A stretch of 64,000 nucleotides of DNA from Hyperoplus lanceolatus (Eukaryota; Chordata; Actinopteri; Uranoscopiformes; Ammodytidae), in NCBI GenBank assembly GCA_026929865.2, contig CM049413.1:9928001-9992000 (forward strand), given 5' to 3'. The position numbers were made by a program, and so were the translations under genes. Each line of letters begins with the position of its first letter. Position 1 is the first letter of the stretch. Positions 24,236 to 45,428 of the stretch are shown here, one piece after another. The notes below the pieces were generated by a model, which saw nothing but the letters and a program-made list of their open reading frames with translations, had not been told where the DNA came from and searched no databases.

Positions 24236-26480
24236 ATGTTTTTGTTTATTTAAAATGTTTTTTTTACGAAAAGGTTAAAAGTGGACGTCATCATCGAAAT
24301 CGATGGACAACCAAGAGAGAGAGAGTGTGTGTGTATGTGTGTATGTGTCTGTTTGTTGAAAAAACATTAGATTTTTTAATAGAGTTTGGAGTGAAATAAA
24401 GGAAGTATGAGAAATAGCTTATCTGCTGTTGTTTTTGGTGTATTAAACACTTTTCTGATTGCCACATCTGAGATTCTTTATGATGCACTTTCTCAAATAT
24501 ACAAATAACTGCAAAACTGACCGAAGACTTGTGTCTCCAACTCATCCACACTTACTTAAGCCCACACAATTGCTAGGCCTTGCCCCTATGGATTTATTCA
24601 TGGGCCCTGAGGACAAAAGCTTTTTACGACATTTTGATTGCAGGGGAGTGGAGGATGCCATGTTTGGGTTGTGTATTGTGTATTGGCTAGAGGATCTTGG
24701 TGGACAGATGGTGCTCTTTAATCCTGTCTGCAGCCTCTCCCTCACATCCCCCCATCCCTCCCTCTATTACATAAACCTCACATATTCTGTCTCAGAAATA
24801 TACACTACACTCTCTCACACTTCTGGTTTGCCTCCTACTGTTTATCTTTGACTCCCTGTTGGCTGCAGTAACTCAATCCAGTCAGCAGAAGGGAATGTCG
24901 TGCTGCTTTATGGATCCGAAAAGTAGCCACACACTCACTCAAGTGCACCAGTATTTATACAGACAGTCACAGTCATTTATCACCTGTGATGTGTTAATGC
25001 ATGTTAACATACCTACGGCACAAAACCTCTGTATTTCAGCAATGCTCGAGTATTCAGCAGTAGCAGTTGTTTGTAGCGTCTGATGACGCAACAGTATGCA
25101 CAATCATTTGACCCATTTTTAAGTCATTCAAGCCAGATTATTATTCTTTTGTAATGTCACACATACTCAAAAACAGACAGCAACAGCAATGGCTCAGTAA
25201 TACAGCAGTAATGCTTTAATCTGTGGTGACTTTGAACAGAAAGAAAGGAGAGAAACAGGCAATCTAAAAACAGTTTAGAAAAACCTGGTGAAATAACGCA
25301 GCAAGTATACCTTAACATGCAGACGTTTATTTCTGCCACTGCGTCCAGGGCAATGTTTAAAAAAGCAGATACAAAGTATAAAGGCAGGGCTGCTGCCGCT
25401 CCAGTATCTGAGCGTTTCATAAACAATTCAGGATTAAATGTAGAGGAGTCAATAAACCTGTAGGAAATTTCACAGAAAAACTCCATGTCCCTCATTAATT
25501 CAGTGTCTTAATTCAAGGCTATAAGCCATATGTGGCCCAATTAGGGATTTCCTCAGCCAAATGCTTAACTTGTGCAAAAAACCTTCAACAATGTAGCCAG
25601 GTAAAGTTAAATTAAATTGTTTTTTATGACTCTAGGTAACATAAAATATGTTGTTTCTTATTCTAGATATTAAGCCTAATGTTCAAGGATGGAAACTAAA
25701 TGTTTTATAAAAGTATCAACAGAAAATGCTGTAATAACAAAACGCTACCTATTTAGTAAACACAACAGTCTATACAATGTTGATTGAATCCGGACAGGAC
25801 GTGGTGGGGGATGGGGGGTGCCTGGCTGAAAGAGTGGGAGAGGGAGAGCTGCGTGAAGCTCACAATTTATACACGAGGAAGACCGGAAAACGAGAGATTT
25901 GGGCTTTTTAGGAATAAAAGCATACATTTTTAAGTTAAACCTTAAAAAGAAATTCTGCTTTATTTTTTGCTTGACCACCCATGGCTGGTGTGACTCCTTT
26001 TAAATGAGCTATTTATTAATATAATGAAGGGGAATGCGGTGTTGTTATGTATCATCCCTTTGGAGCAGAGCCATTACAATTGAGCGATACAGGTCTGGTT
26101 GTCTCTTCTAACCCGTTTTTTATATAGAATATAAATTATATATTTATTAACACAAAACAATAAGGAAAATGATTTACTGAAACAAAATCTGAAACATTTT
26201 GTGATGTTTCAACTAGTTTTTAAGTTCCTCACAAGAAATCCATAAGGACTAGCAACAATGCGTTTACAGGTAGCCTATTCATGTACATTAGCCTATGTGT
26301 GGCTGAAACTAACATTTAGACTACAATTGGTTCAATTGTCATGTGAAGTGGCAAAACGTTACAATGCCAGTGGAAAACACAACACAGCTCAAATGACCGG
26401 TTGTTAGGAGCGGTCTTATTTTGAAAGACTGGACCCGAAATATTTGTATCCACACTTGGCGTATTTTTTGTTGTAGTTTT
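24236..26480. other. Intergenic, no gene recognised
   Basis: AT-rich DNA between the LINE and the first exon of ddah2. The 130-codon open frame at 24459-24851 has no domain features and no coding-like composition. No exon was recognised. Confidence 0.5.
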
Positions 26481-26609
26481 CGTCCACGGAGAAAGACGGA
26501 GGGAGAAAGCGAGCGAGAGAATAACGGGAACTGGGTCGCATTTGGAAATTAAATCAAACGGAGGGAAACGCGACCTTAGCGTGGAAGCTGCGACATTTAA
26601 AATACGAAG
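26480..26609 (+). promoter_or_regulatory. ddah2: Probable ddah2 first (non-coding) exon and promoter-proximal region
   Basis: A purine- and GC-richer block ends in a strong splice donor (acgaag followed by GTAAGC, exon end 26609). An acceptor (ctgttttag) precedes 27870, so this is consistent with a spliced 5' UTR. The transcription start cannot be fixed from sequence. Confidence 0.45.
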
Positions 26610-27906
26610 GTAAGCTGTTACGAGTTTTACTAGTCTATCTGTATTTGCCATAAGTATAACTTTGTGCTTGTGGGTGTTGGTGATAGTTTGAAAAAAAGAT
26701 GTGGAACATCCTCAGAAGAAGTATTTGGGAAGGAGCAGTGAACTGTGGGGCGGTGCACTCCTGCAGCCAAACTCACAGCATGTTTCCATCTGTGTGTGTC
26801 TGAGGATACAGCTGGATAATTCAAGGCTACATAGTCTAAAAGACTGTGTTGCATTTTGAAACTCAATAAAATAAAATAAAATGGTGCAAAAGTTACATCA
26901 GCAAGAACACTGTTGTTCCATAAGGAATCAATGATCCCATTAGTTAGTTGGTGAGAAAAACAAACAAAACACAAATGTAAGCATTGTTTACTGTTATTTT
27001 ATTGCTTAAACTTGCAAGTGATTCATCTTAATATGTTTTACAAGTTTTATTAACGTACCTCATCCTCATCTGACTGCAAACTGTGATCATTTGCACAGTT
27101 TTGATCATGCTCACTCCTGCATGATTATACTACTCCTCTTTTTATATTAAGAACATTTCACATATTTCTTTTGTTATTGTACATTTTCTATTTATATTTT
27201 TTGCCATGTCTCTATGTATGTTCTCTTTGTGGTTATGTTTATCAAGTGCACAATCAATCAGGCAAATTCCTTGTAGCCTATGTGTGAAAATACCTGCCAA
27301 TAAAACAGATTCAGATTCCTGTGGCCTTTTTAAAATTATAATTGAATATCAAAGCCCAGCACTTGTTGCATAAGTTATGAAGCAGACTTTAGGTAACATC
27401 CTGTGTGGAAGGGAACCAAAAGTCCCTCTCTGCAGCCTCCCGGTGGGCGGCTGCTGTGAGCTAGGCTAACAGGGAAGATGATAAAAGGCCAATTGTCCCG
27501 TATCTAACCCGCTGCTGCCCATGCGTAGCTAAATAGCTTTGCAGAATATTGCAGTGCTATTGAATAATGTTTCTCTATCAATCTAAACTTGAACAATGCA
27601 TCTTTGTCTACTTTGAACTTTGCCATCTTCTCTGTATGTTATTGCAGCTGCCCTGTAATGTTTCAGTCAATTATTAACAACCAAAAACTACAATTATTTC
27701 AGTGCCTTCTTTCATTTTAATCTCCATATTAAACTTGTAGACATTTAGGCTCTCCAACCAGAATGGGACATTGTTGCAGCGGAGCTCACAAGATTATACC
27801 ATTGTTATTTTGTTTGTTCTGTTGGATCTTGCCCTGTTAATTTTGTTTTTCAATCTCCCTCTGTTTTAGGCCGGGATCATCTGCTTACACGTTGTGGAGT
27901 CTTTTG

Positions 27907-27999
27907 ATGCAGCCGGTGAAAGTTGACCCACTGGAACACAGTGAGGAATATGCTCTCTCCTTGTTGAACTCTTCATGTGATAAATTTGCTAAATTTTGA
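27907..27999 (+). promoter_or_regulatory. Short upstream ORF in the ddah2 5' leader
   Basis: The ATG at 27907 opens a 30-codon frame ending at a TGA (27997-27999), before the main start at 28120. If this leader is retained in the mRNA, the uORF could lower translation of ddah2. An alternative acceptor (ccattttag, near 28051) would splice it out. Confidence 0.4.
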
Positions 28000-28119
28000 G
28001 TCACGGACTGGGAAAAATCTTTCTTGTCTTTTGTCGGCCCAACCATTTTAGGTATTCTGGCACCAATACTGTTGCAAAACCACTTGTTATAAACAGACAG
28101 TCTTTATCAAAAAGTCATC

Positions 28120-32743
<4,624 letters not shown>

Positions 32744-33641
32744 AAACACTTTCATCTAATAACCACTACGTAACGTCACGTGTTATCACGGTTTCAAATA
32801 AGTTTTATTTATTGCTTTAGGGGGGAAAAACAGACAGCATCTGTGTGAGAATATGATCCAAATGTAACATCTGTTAACTGACTTACTCTGATTCTCAGCA
32901 CCGCTCAACCAAACCACTAAATTCAGCTGTAGCTTCACTGTTATAACTTTGAAAATGTCTGCATCACATCGCATCTGCTGAAACTGACAGAAATTTAAAC
33001 CTAAAATTGGTTAACAGACAATATTGGTACAGGGAATTCAACAAGCTTAAGATCTTTTAAATAACAGAAACACGTTTCCTGATCATATCAGCCAAAGAAT
33101 GAAGGAAAACCAGTAGGGACAATACAATCTTCAGTATTTCTCAGTCTGACTATTTACTTAATGTGAACCAGATACACAGCATAGAATGAACATAATAACC
33201 AGTTGCAAATTATCCTTTTGTCTACATTTTACACATGCCCATTTTAACTGTTGATACAGCTTATGGCAGGCAAGAGAATATATACACTTTCAATAAAACT
33301 GTCTTGTTTTGAGGAGAATTGAATTCAGTGTTATTTAAGGTATGCAGATCTATGAGAAGGGAAATCTTGTCTACTATCAAACAGCTTGGTACTATTTCAA
33401 CATACCAAGTTTTATTGACTATCAATTTAAAAGGACACTTAGCTGCTATGAATAGTGATGCAGAGTTTATAAAGCATTGTTTTAGCTTTGTTATGTACGA
33501 ATTTGTATCAAGTGTAGCGATGTCAATAAAATTCAACTGACAACTTAACAGTAGTCTGTAATTATGTGCCTGTTGCTCACTGCTTTAAGTACATGAAAGA
33601 AAACAAAAACACCCATGACAATGAAATTTCTTCAAATTTAT
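32744..33641. other. ddah2 3' UTR and short convergent gap to rps5
   Basis: Two plus-strand poly(A) signals (aataaa) lie at 33292-33297 and 33525-33530. The minus-strand rps5 signal lies at 33637-33642. The ddah2 and rps5 transcripts probably converge with only about 100 bp between their 3' ends. No further gene was seen. Confidence 0.55.
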
Positions 33642-33642
33642 T
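33637..33642 (-). terminator. rps5: rps5 polyadenylation signal
   Basis: AATAAA on the minus strand, 24 bp beyond the stop codon. The very short 3' UTR is typical of ribosomal protein genes. Confidence 0.75.
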
Positions 33643-33665
33643 TGTTTTGTTAGAAAGCAAACATG

Positions 33666-36802
<3,137 letters not shown>

Positions 36803-36850
36803 TGTGTCTGCCGCTCTGTACCACACTTCACTGAGACGGAAAAGGGCCTT
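36803..36850 (-). promoter_or_regulatory. rps5: rps5 5' UTR with TOP-like start
   Basis: Exon 1 ends GACACAA before a GTGAGT donor (36801-36800). A CCCTTTTCC pyrimidine tract at about 36840-36847 on the minus strand is the expected 5'-terminal oligopyrimidine start of a ribosomal protein mRNA, implying mTOR-linked translational control. Confidence 0.65.
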
Positions 36851-37293
36851 CGTGGGGCGCCGCGTGCAGATATCCGGTGAGCGTGGTAGTTTCCGGTTCG
36901 CAAAGCATGTATGGAAATGTAGTATTTTTTTATTTCAAATAAATAATAGTGTTGGGTAAAGTTTCCGAAAGTTCTCTAAATCGCTAGGCGGATGCTAAAC
37001 TAACGGCGGATTGTATTAAAAAAAGAATGGGTATAGCCAAAACAACATTTTGACTTTTGATAAGTATCCATTAAGATGAGATAAATAGCTTAGTTGTAAA
37101 CATTATACAGTAGGCCCATTATATCTGACAGTTGGAAAATAAACTTTTAAGCAACATATTACTAACAGCAAATATAACTGCGAATTTTAATCCAACATGA
37201 CTGCAAATACAATTTGTTTCAATGATAAATATTAACAGCAATCATAGCAAAACATTATGTGTAGTGTTTTTCGAACCTGGAGGACCAATTGTC

Positions 37294-37430
37294 CTGCACA
37301 TTTTAGATATCTCCCTGCTCCAACACAGTCGATACAATTGATCAGCTTGTTATCAAGTAGCTTCAGGAGTTCATAACGAGTTGGTGATTTGAATCGCCGG
37401 TTGCAGCAGGGAGAGATCTAAAATATGCAG
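37294..37430. mobile_element. Short inverted-repeat element (MITE-like)
   Basis: The left arm 'ctgcacattttagatatctc' with 'cctgctcc' is mirrored by the right arm 'ttgcagcagggagagatcta' with 'aaatatgcag'. It is about 137 bp and non-coding. Its superfamily is unknown because no clear target duplication was read. Confidence 0.55.
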
Positions 37431-39663
37431 TGGTGTAGATGAAAATAGAGAAAATTATCAATTCCTTTTCATACATACTTAATAGCAAGTAGGCCCTATA
37501 TTAAAAATGCAGCGTATATTAAAACCATTTAACACACAAAAAAAAATATTGTTGCATTTTTGTGCTGACATTTCTTGTATGCTGATTCATGTGTGATTAG
37601 TGAAATTTATCGGGCTTTATAAGCCTGCCCAATGAACCAGTTGCTAAAGAGTTTTAATTTCTGATTATGATGTTAAATTATCAACTTTAATGTGGTAGTT
37701 CAATTGTTTAGGTGTCATATGACTGAACAAAGACAACACCTTGCAAAAATTTAAAACAAAACACAATATTCAAAACTCCCTTTTATTGAGGAATTGGCCA
37801 TATTTGACACATTTTCATTTGGAGACCAAATACTGTAGAAATTGTAAGACATTGTCAAAATAGTTGTTTATGTTTGAGATTCAAAACAAAAGTGTCAATA
37901 TCCACATTTTGTAAAGTAAAACACTGAACGCTCCAGATATCCCTTATATATATATTATATATGTATGCAATTATTTTCTACAAGCAAACATGAAACAACC
38001 AAATATTTTATATACAGTCTATGGAATCAACATATTCAACAATATTTATTTAATAACAGTTTAAATAATCCCATCTTCACCTTTTTCCTTACTTATATCT
38101 AGTTAAACAGCGTGCAACACATTCTTTACTCGTTAAAAACAGTAATTCGCTTCTTGTAATTTTAAACACACGATAGATTTTCCCATTTTTATTCTTTTGA
38201 GAAACATTAATAAAGAACAGGCAGCCATAAAGATAAAAATAAGAATCGATCCCTTTTTCCTACAGCAACAGACAAACAAGGTTTGCTCAAACGCCTGAGA
38301 TATCTAAATGAGATGGAAGGTATAGTACGTAGGTATGTACAATAGTCTGGAGGACAAGTAAACACTAACATAGCACTGCCAGTCTCCGGCTACGTTACAT
38401 CAGTCTCCACAACCTGTCTATCAATATTTTCTTAGCGCCATCGCTAAAGGCAGTGTATCATAGCACTTCGGTATGGAACATGAAACACTGAGGCATGAGG
38501 GGAGTTTTAAGGCTTAATCTACGAAAGCACTGCATTACAATGATAAAGCACATGATATTCATGATCACAAAAAAACATGATACCCAAAGGTTAAAAATGG
38601 AAGGATAAATAGATATAAATTACTGCATCAAAAGAAGAGCAGGGCAGTTTTTCTGTAAATATAGACAAGACGACAGGGAGTCGTCGCTCAGGCACTGTTG
38701 TGTTGTTGTGTGGTATTTTTGAGGTATGTGTGACCAAACACACACACGTATATAACTATATACTGTATGCTTTTATAAGAAAATTAAATTTTTGTGCAAA
38801 TTAAAAGGGGCACTCCACCAATTATTGGGACTGAGACTGCACATTTTTAATAAAAAGCTAACATTACAAGCTCAATGTGAGGAATTTGATGACATTACCA
38901 GGCAGCAAGCGTCTAATAAACGATACTAGATAGTTGCATTTTGGGAATTGCAGCATTTTGCATGTGCAAAACTTAATATTGGGATCAAAGTCAGGATATT
39001 TCAGCGTCTGTATATCTATCTTTCTAGTGGATGCAATAATAATTTGTTGGAGTGCTCCTTTATTTAGCCTTTTTTATTTGTTGCTTCCGACAGCTTGTGC
39101 CTTTTAACTTAGTTTCTAAAGGAGTAACCCTCAGTCCACAGTCTGTGTTGCGCTGGATTTGTCTGACAGCAGCAACACAGTTAAAAAATAAATTTCAGTT
39201 TTACATTTTGGGCAACACACTTATTTTATCTACATAGGAAGATAAATTAAATATTTGATATCTGTATGATACATATGATAGCTAGCTGCTGGGTATAGCT
39301 TCACATGATGTACAGACATGAGTGGTATCTATCTCCTTAACTAACTCTCTGGAAGAAAGCAAATAAGCCCCAAATTGTACCCCCCAAAAAATCCTGTTTC
39401 TTTTTAAAAGAACCCCAGTAGTTACCAGGATGAGCATACAAAACTAAATGTATCTAAAGATACACAAACTTCCCAATCAGAAGGTTGAAGTAAAAACAAA
39501 CACTGGTAACTCTGTTTGATTACCAAGTGATTTCTAAGAACTGTAATCCAAGAACCAAGATTGCAAAAAGAGTCCTTCAAGTGTACTTTGCGCTGTAGAG
39601 GCAGAGTTTCATACATGGTTGAATTTAAAAGCTTATAAAACTGCAGGGTGTGTATCTCTGAAT

Positions 39664-39672
39664 GTGTGTGTG

Positions 39673-39731
<59 letters not shown>

Positions 39732-39742
39732 TGTGTGTGTGC
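39664..39742. repeat. (GT)n microsatellite
   Basis: A long GT run, 37 bp beyond the ppt2 stop codon, so in its 3' UTR. Confidence 0.95.
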
Positions 39743-39778
39743 GTGTGCGTGCATGCATGTTGTGAATTTTTTTCTCCC

Positions 39779-42700
39779 CTAAACCAGCCATTTCTCCAAG
39801 CACATGCGGAACACGGTCTCGTTCGAGTGCCAAAACACGTGTTGGACGCCCGGAATCGTGCAGATGATCAGATCTCCGCGAGCCGCCAGCGTCTTCAGCC
39901 CGAAAACATCTCTTAAATACAACTGAGACAGGAAACAAAGAATAGATTCAGGCCAAGTTCTCCTGCGTTCATGTCAAGGTTCACAGTTTGTACACCGTTT
40001 AAACTAAGTATGTAAAAAGATGACATGCTGCATTTGGATAGAAACCTCAAAACTTTAGACATAAATGCAGTGTTGGGAATGTTACTTTAAAAATGTAATT
40101 AGTTATAGTTACTCACTACTTGTTCCAAAAAGTAACTGAGTTAGTAACTGAATTACTTTATAATAGAAGTAACTAGTTACCAGGGAAAGTAACTATTTGC
40201 TTTAGCCTACTGTAAAAAAAAAAAAGTTGCTATATGTCAACAAATTTGGATTTTTCTGAGGAGTTTTCACAAGTCAGGTTGAAATGAGTAGAACAGACAG
40301 GTAGGCCTACTTGTATGCTACATAACCTTTAATATTTATTGCACATCAACATACAGCAAGATGTTTATCCTGCACTTCAAGTATTTTGTTCTCAACAAAA
40401 GTAGTAGAGGAAACTGCTGAATGTACCGTGCTGATCTGCTATACGTATCACTGGATTCACTTTAGGGGTGTCGGCTAAAACACCACTTAAGGCCAAAAAC
40501 GTCAGACTATGAAGCATGAGACAATGAGAGGAGGAGTAAGGATTTATCCTATGTTTATTTCCTTCTTTAACATGCACAGCAGCATACAGATCCCAGGAAA
40601 AGAACAATAGCAATACTCGGCTCGTGATGACACGCTAAACAGCTGTTGGAACCGGCGAATCGCGGCCATTTAATAACGTGCATAAATTATAATTTGTAGA
40701 GATCGGGAAACTCCATGTACTACTCACAAGGGCGATGCAAACAAACTCAGGGAGAGCATGTTTCAACCGTGGATTGATAGGTGGTTACTGCGGGAACGTG
40801 CACGCTCACACAACAGTGAGAGAGAGACAGAAAAATAAAATTCACTAAACAGGCGCTCCGGCTGACTGACGTGACGGCGCAGTTATAATGTCATCCACAC
40901 TGAATAAAACACAACTTAAAACACACCGGTCTCCTCACTAGCAGTTTTTGTAGTATGGAGCCAGGGGTGCGTTCGGATTACACAGTTTATTCAATTAATT
41001 CATAGTAACGCACCGCATTTAACGTTCAGTAACGATGTAAGGATTTTAATTTTTAAATATTAATGATGCTTATAACCACCATATGTTAATTACATTTACT
41101 CGTAAATAATCAACTGAACAATCGATACATTCATAACATGTGATCTAAAATGTTCTCATTTCAGGCCCAGGAGCAGGGACAGTTGGAAGGGAGTTAAATA
41201 GCACAAAACCTCTTGTAAGTTTTTAGATGTTTTCCCAGAAAAGGAGGCCAGAGAAGGGACAGATGTATCTATCTTAGACAAAGGCCTAGTGTTAAACACC
41301 TTACTCAGCTGAACAAGCCATAGATACTAGTTACATTCAAGGCCAGGAGCATAATTCTTTTTTCGGCATAGTGCAGGTCGAGAGCGAAGAAGAAGAGGAT
41401 TGGACGAGAAGATAGAAGACAACAAGATAGACCAATCATTAGACTTTGTCAAGATATGTTAAAAAGCCTTGCTGTCGAAAAGGCTCATTATTTCTTTTTT
41501 GGCTTTTCGTCTGTCTCTGAAACCTGCGTACGCTGTCCTGTGATCTCACTTCATTAAACAACAACTGAGAACTTTGAAACTTTTTCCAGTCATCTTTTAT
41601 TTTTTACCTTCCATACATCCGAACAAAAGAACACGAGATATTATAGTTTTTAATAACGATAACGGCGTTGTAACGACGGAAAAAGTAATTAGTTAGATTA
41701 CCCGTTACTGAAAAAAGAACGGTGTTACCTAACGGCGTTATTTTAAACGGCGTTATTCCCAACACTGCATAAATGTGAGATATTCCAGCGTTATAATATT
41801 CAAAGTGGGCCGCAATAATGCTTGGCACAAATAATTCCTGATGTATCTTATTAATAAAACTAATCCAAAATTATAACAGTATTTGTATTGATCATTGAAA
41901 TTATCTGAAAAAGGCGTCTGGTTTGTCGTGTAATATTTTCACTCACCTCTTGCTCTTGCATCTCGACTACAGTCTCGTTGTCGTTATAAAATCCAAACTG
42001 ACTGGAAATCGAAAGGGAGACAGAGGGATGTCACAAACAGTCATCTGATCATCTACAGTCTAACAAAAAATATATACAGTATATCTTGCACAATTGAGAA
42101 AAGCGTCAACTAACCCAGATTGTTCAAAGAAACAAGAAAAAATAAGCAATGTTAATGCAGAAAAAAAAGTATGTTAAAGAAGAGAGAAACTCACCTGGAC
42201 TGCCAGGGAGTGATGACTCCATCGTCCGGTCCTCCGACCAACACCAGCTTTTGGATTTTGAGGAAGTTCTTCTTCCACACTGCGGTTGAGATATAAACCA
42301 TGTTGAAAATATACACAGTGACCACATTGTCAGGTATAGTACACCTGTACAACTTATTAAAATCCACTAAGAGCTCTGCTATAAATCAAACTTTATGATA
42401 CTATGTGTTATATTTACAATTTAATATCTTGCACTTCACAATGCAGTACAACATCACCACTAACTATAACTATGAGAAATTGGGCCGGTTTCGCAGACAT
42501 GGATTAAGCCTAGTTCTGGACTAAATTGTACTTTCAATGGACAATCTCCATTCAAAATTCCATTTAGTCCAGGACTAGGCTTAATCCATGTCTGTGAAAC
42601 TGGCCCATTGTGTCACTGAGGCAAAACACATCTGTAAATCGATTATTTGCATTTGTGCAATGTGCAATGTGCATTTTCATTATGCAGCAAACTGACTGTA

Positions 42701-45390
42701 AAATCGACAGAGTAAATCAATTTTCCCATAAATAAGCACCGTTACTTCCTGGGAACATAGTTATTTATGGATGTATCATCAGACAGACACAGGAGGAATG
42801 TGCTGACCTGTTGCATTTGGATTGGGTCTCTCACTGTCCAGTAGAGCCAAGTACTCACTGCTGTTTACATACAGGTCTCTGTGGTGGGGGTCTGCAGAGA
42901 CGAAGGACATGGAACAAGAAAGTCAAAACAATTGTTTATTAAGCATCTTGTTTGTTAAGCAATCGGAAACATCCTTATACTGAAACTCCATAACCACACA
43001 CTGCATCCTCTTTTCAGGTGTGATGAGCTAAACGGCTTCTATGTGGCAAACTGTATGGTGAAAGTTCTTCTTGGAGACTCACCGTTCCAGAAGTTGCAGA
43101 TGGAAATCCTCTGACCTACTGAGTTGTAGCAGAGGCGGTAGAGGTTGGACTTCACAAACTGTGGGAAGAGGTACCTCAAGTAGTCTGTGTCTGAGAGAAC
43201 AAGAGAGACAAAGACATGTGAAACCTGCGGCCTAAATCAACATATGTTCACCTTTTTAAAATTGAGAATGTTAGTCTGTTTAGACATGCAGTTGTAACAA
43301 ATCAACATTAACATTAATTTGCAGTCATGTTTTTTTGATTAATGTTAGTCCCATATCCCTCTCACTTTCTGGTCCCCATCAACTCCTGAGGGAAATAAGT
43401 GGTTCTTAATCTACTAAATGCTCCACTGTGATCACCAGCTAATCTATAATTTTGTCTGTCTGCTGTTTGGTGCAGAGACAGTATTGCACAGAGGAGTTTA
43501 AGAAGAGATAAGCGCCTGATAGCGAGGCTGGTTTGCACTTCTGGGAAGCTCAGTGCTTCAATACATTGTGTCGGAACTTGTTTCATAATGAGAAAAACCT
43601 TATAACGCTTTAAGCTTTGGACGTCACTGTGCTGCTTCGTTTGAATCCCTGAATATTTTTTTTGTTGTTGCTGTTGGCACAAATACAAACCAAGTCTCAA
43701 ACCTTCATAAAGCCTCTCCTGACTTAACTTTTTTTTAACATGGCATGAGCTCATGGTCTAATAAAGCTCTATTATAAGTTATTTTGAAGCACATTAGCAA
43801 AAACAAGCTTTTACATCAGAATACAGCTGGGAACTGACGAACAAATCGTGAAATGTTACAATCTTTCTTTGCACATGACTCTCACGTGTGAGAGAACATA
43901 CAACCTCATTCACACTTTGTGGGTTTATACACACTGTATAACCGATTCCCTGAGAGCTTTTCCCCCGAAAACAGCTGCCTGCTGTAGCCAAATACAACGC
44001 CATGAGAGCTGTTATGGTGAACCAAAACAGTAAACTTGAAGTTAGGAGGCTAAACAAAGAGCTGAAACTTGCTCTGTCAAGCTCCGTAAAAGCGAAAGTA
44101 GCTGCTCTGTAGATTTATTTCAACATTGTCATTTGATACATTAAGTATATGTTAAACATAACAATGCATTCATCTTCTCGAGCTGAACCCACCTCCATAT
44201 TGGCCAGCCTGAGGCGAGGACAGAGAGATGAAGGTCTTGACGTTGTGGTCGGGCAGAGTGGAGAGGATTCCCCTGCAAACCAGCCCACCTGGGAAGATAT
44301 CCACAAAAAAAAAAATTCAGCTTTCAACCTGACCACGTTTTATAATAACAGTCTGAAGTGCATCAATGTCCAGGTAATCACTTAAATCACGTATATACAT
44401 TTAAGTTAGAAATATTATCATTCATTATTATTGATTTTTTTAAGTAAAGCATGACATATCTATAAAGTTCCCCACAGAAATATGTTTTTTTTGTGGCAGA
44501 ATTGTTCGTGAGTGATTTACATTTATGGACAAAGAAAATTTCCAGGGCAGACTATTTCTTCCACTGGTTAACAGCAGCTTGAATGACAAACTGCTGACTG
44601 GGAATTTCCGACACCTATTTGAAGCAGAATCCCATGAGTCATAATAAAAATCAGGCAAAAAAAAAAATGAATCATGAAATATAGGAGAGAAATATTTACA
44701 ATTTTCTGAAAAGTGTCCCTCTGAAGTCAAATTTTTGCCAGAATGACATTACTACTATAGAAACATACCAAGACTGTTTTATAATCTTTAGCAAACACCA
44801 CGTTTATGTCAGTGCTCCACAGACCTTGAGAGTAGCAGATGAAGTGGACCCCATCTTCTGCGTTTTGCAGTATTGGGTAAATAGCTGCTTTGAATCCCTC
44901 CACCTGCTTCCACAGTGGCTGCAGGCTGGCGCTCTTGTCGAACAAGTCGATCACTGTTACGTTTGTTCCAGGATGAGACTAAGGGAGATAAGATGAAGAT
45001 CAGTCAATGAACTTGGCTCGTAGGGTTTTACACAACAAACAGCATGCTAACCTCAGTGTTAAATAACCTCCTCTGTTATCAAAGGTCAGTGCATATTTTT
45101 AGATACATTATTGATCAGGTTATGCTTTAAATATTGATCAATGTTAATCACTCAGGCTGTTTGGAAAAAAGGCAGAAGCACAGACCAACTGAAGCAAAAC
45201 GAGCACGGTCTAAATTTCCCCTTTCAATTATTATTACCCCACCACAAATGAATATCTACTATCAGTTTCAGCTACAAAAACTTCCCTTTTTACAACATCA
45301 CCACCACTTTCTTGAACTCAACCAGGTACCTCCTGACAACAACACTGTCAAACTGTGCGTCTGTATCAAGGCGTGTGCGTGCGTGCGTGC

Positions 45391-45428
<38 letters not shown>

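Larger units (their letters stand above)
36851..39778. other. Intergenic and ppt2 3' UTR
   Basis: This lies between the rps5 promoter and the ppt2 stop codon (39779). It holds an imperfect inverted-repeat element (37294-37430) and, toward the right, the AT-rich ppt2 3' UTR, whose end was not fixed. A GT microsatellite lies immediately before the ppt2 stop. The small frame at 39052-39237 is not gene-like. Confidence 0.5.

Noticed and set aside
24459-24851. 130-codon open frame
   Set aside because: Low-complexity random-looking sequence without conserved motifs, splice support or codon bias.
41030-41660. Firm call of a solo endogenous-retrovirus LTR
   Set aside because: The poly(A)-like region fits, but the ends are not TG...CA and the duplication is 7 bp (6 at minimum with TG start), so the class was left open.
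43362-43754. Minus-strand 130-codon frame in the ppt2 region
   Set aside because: It lies in the ppt2 intron between exons 3 and 4, has no homology signature, and the flanking exons join correctly without it.
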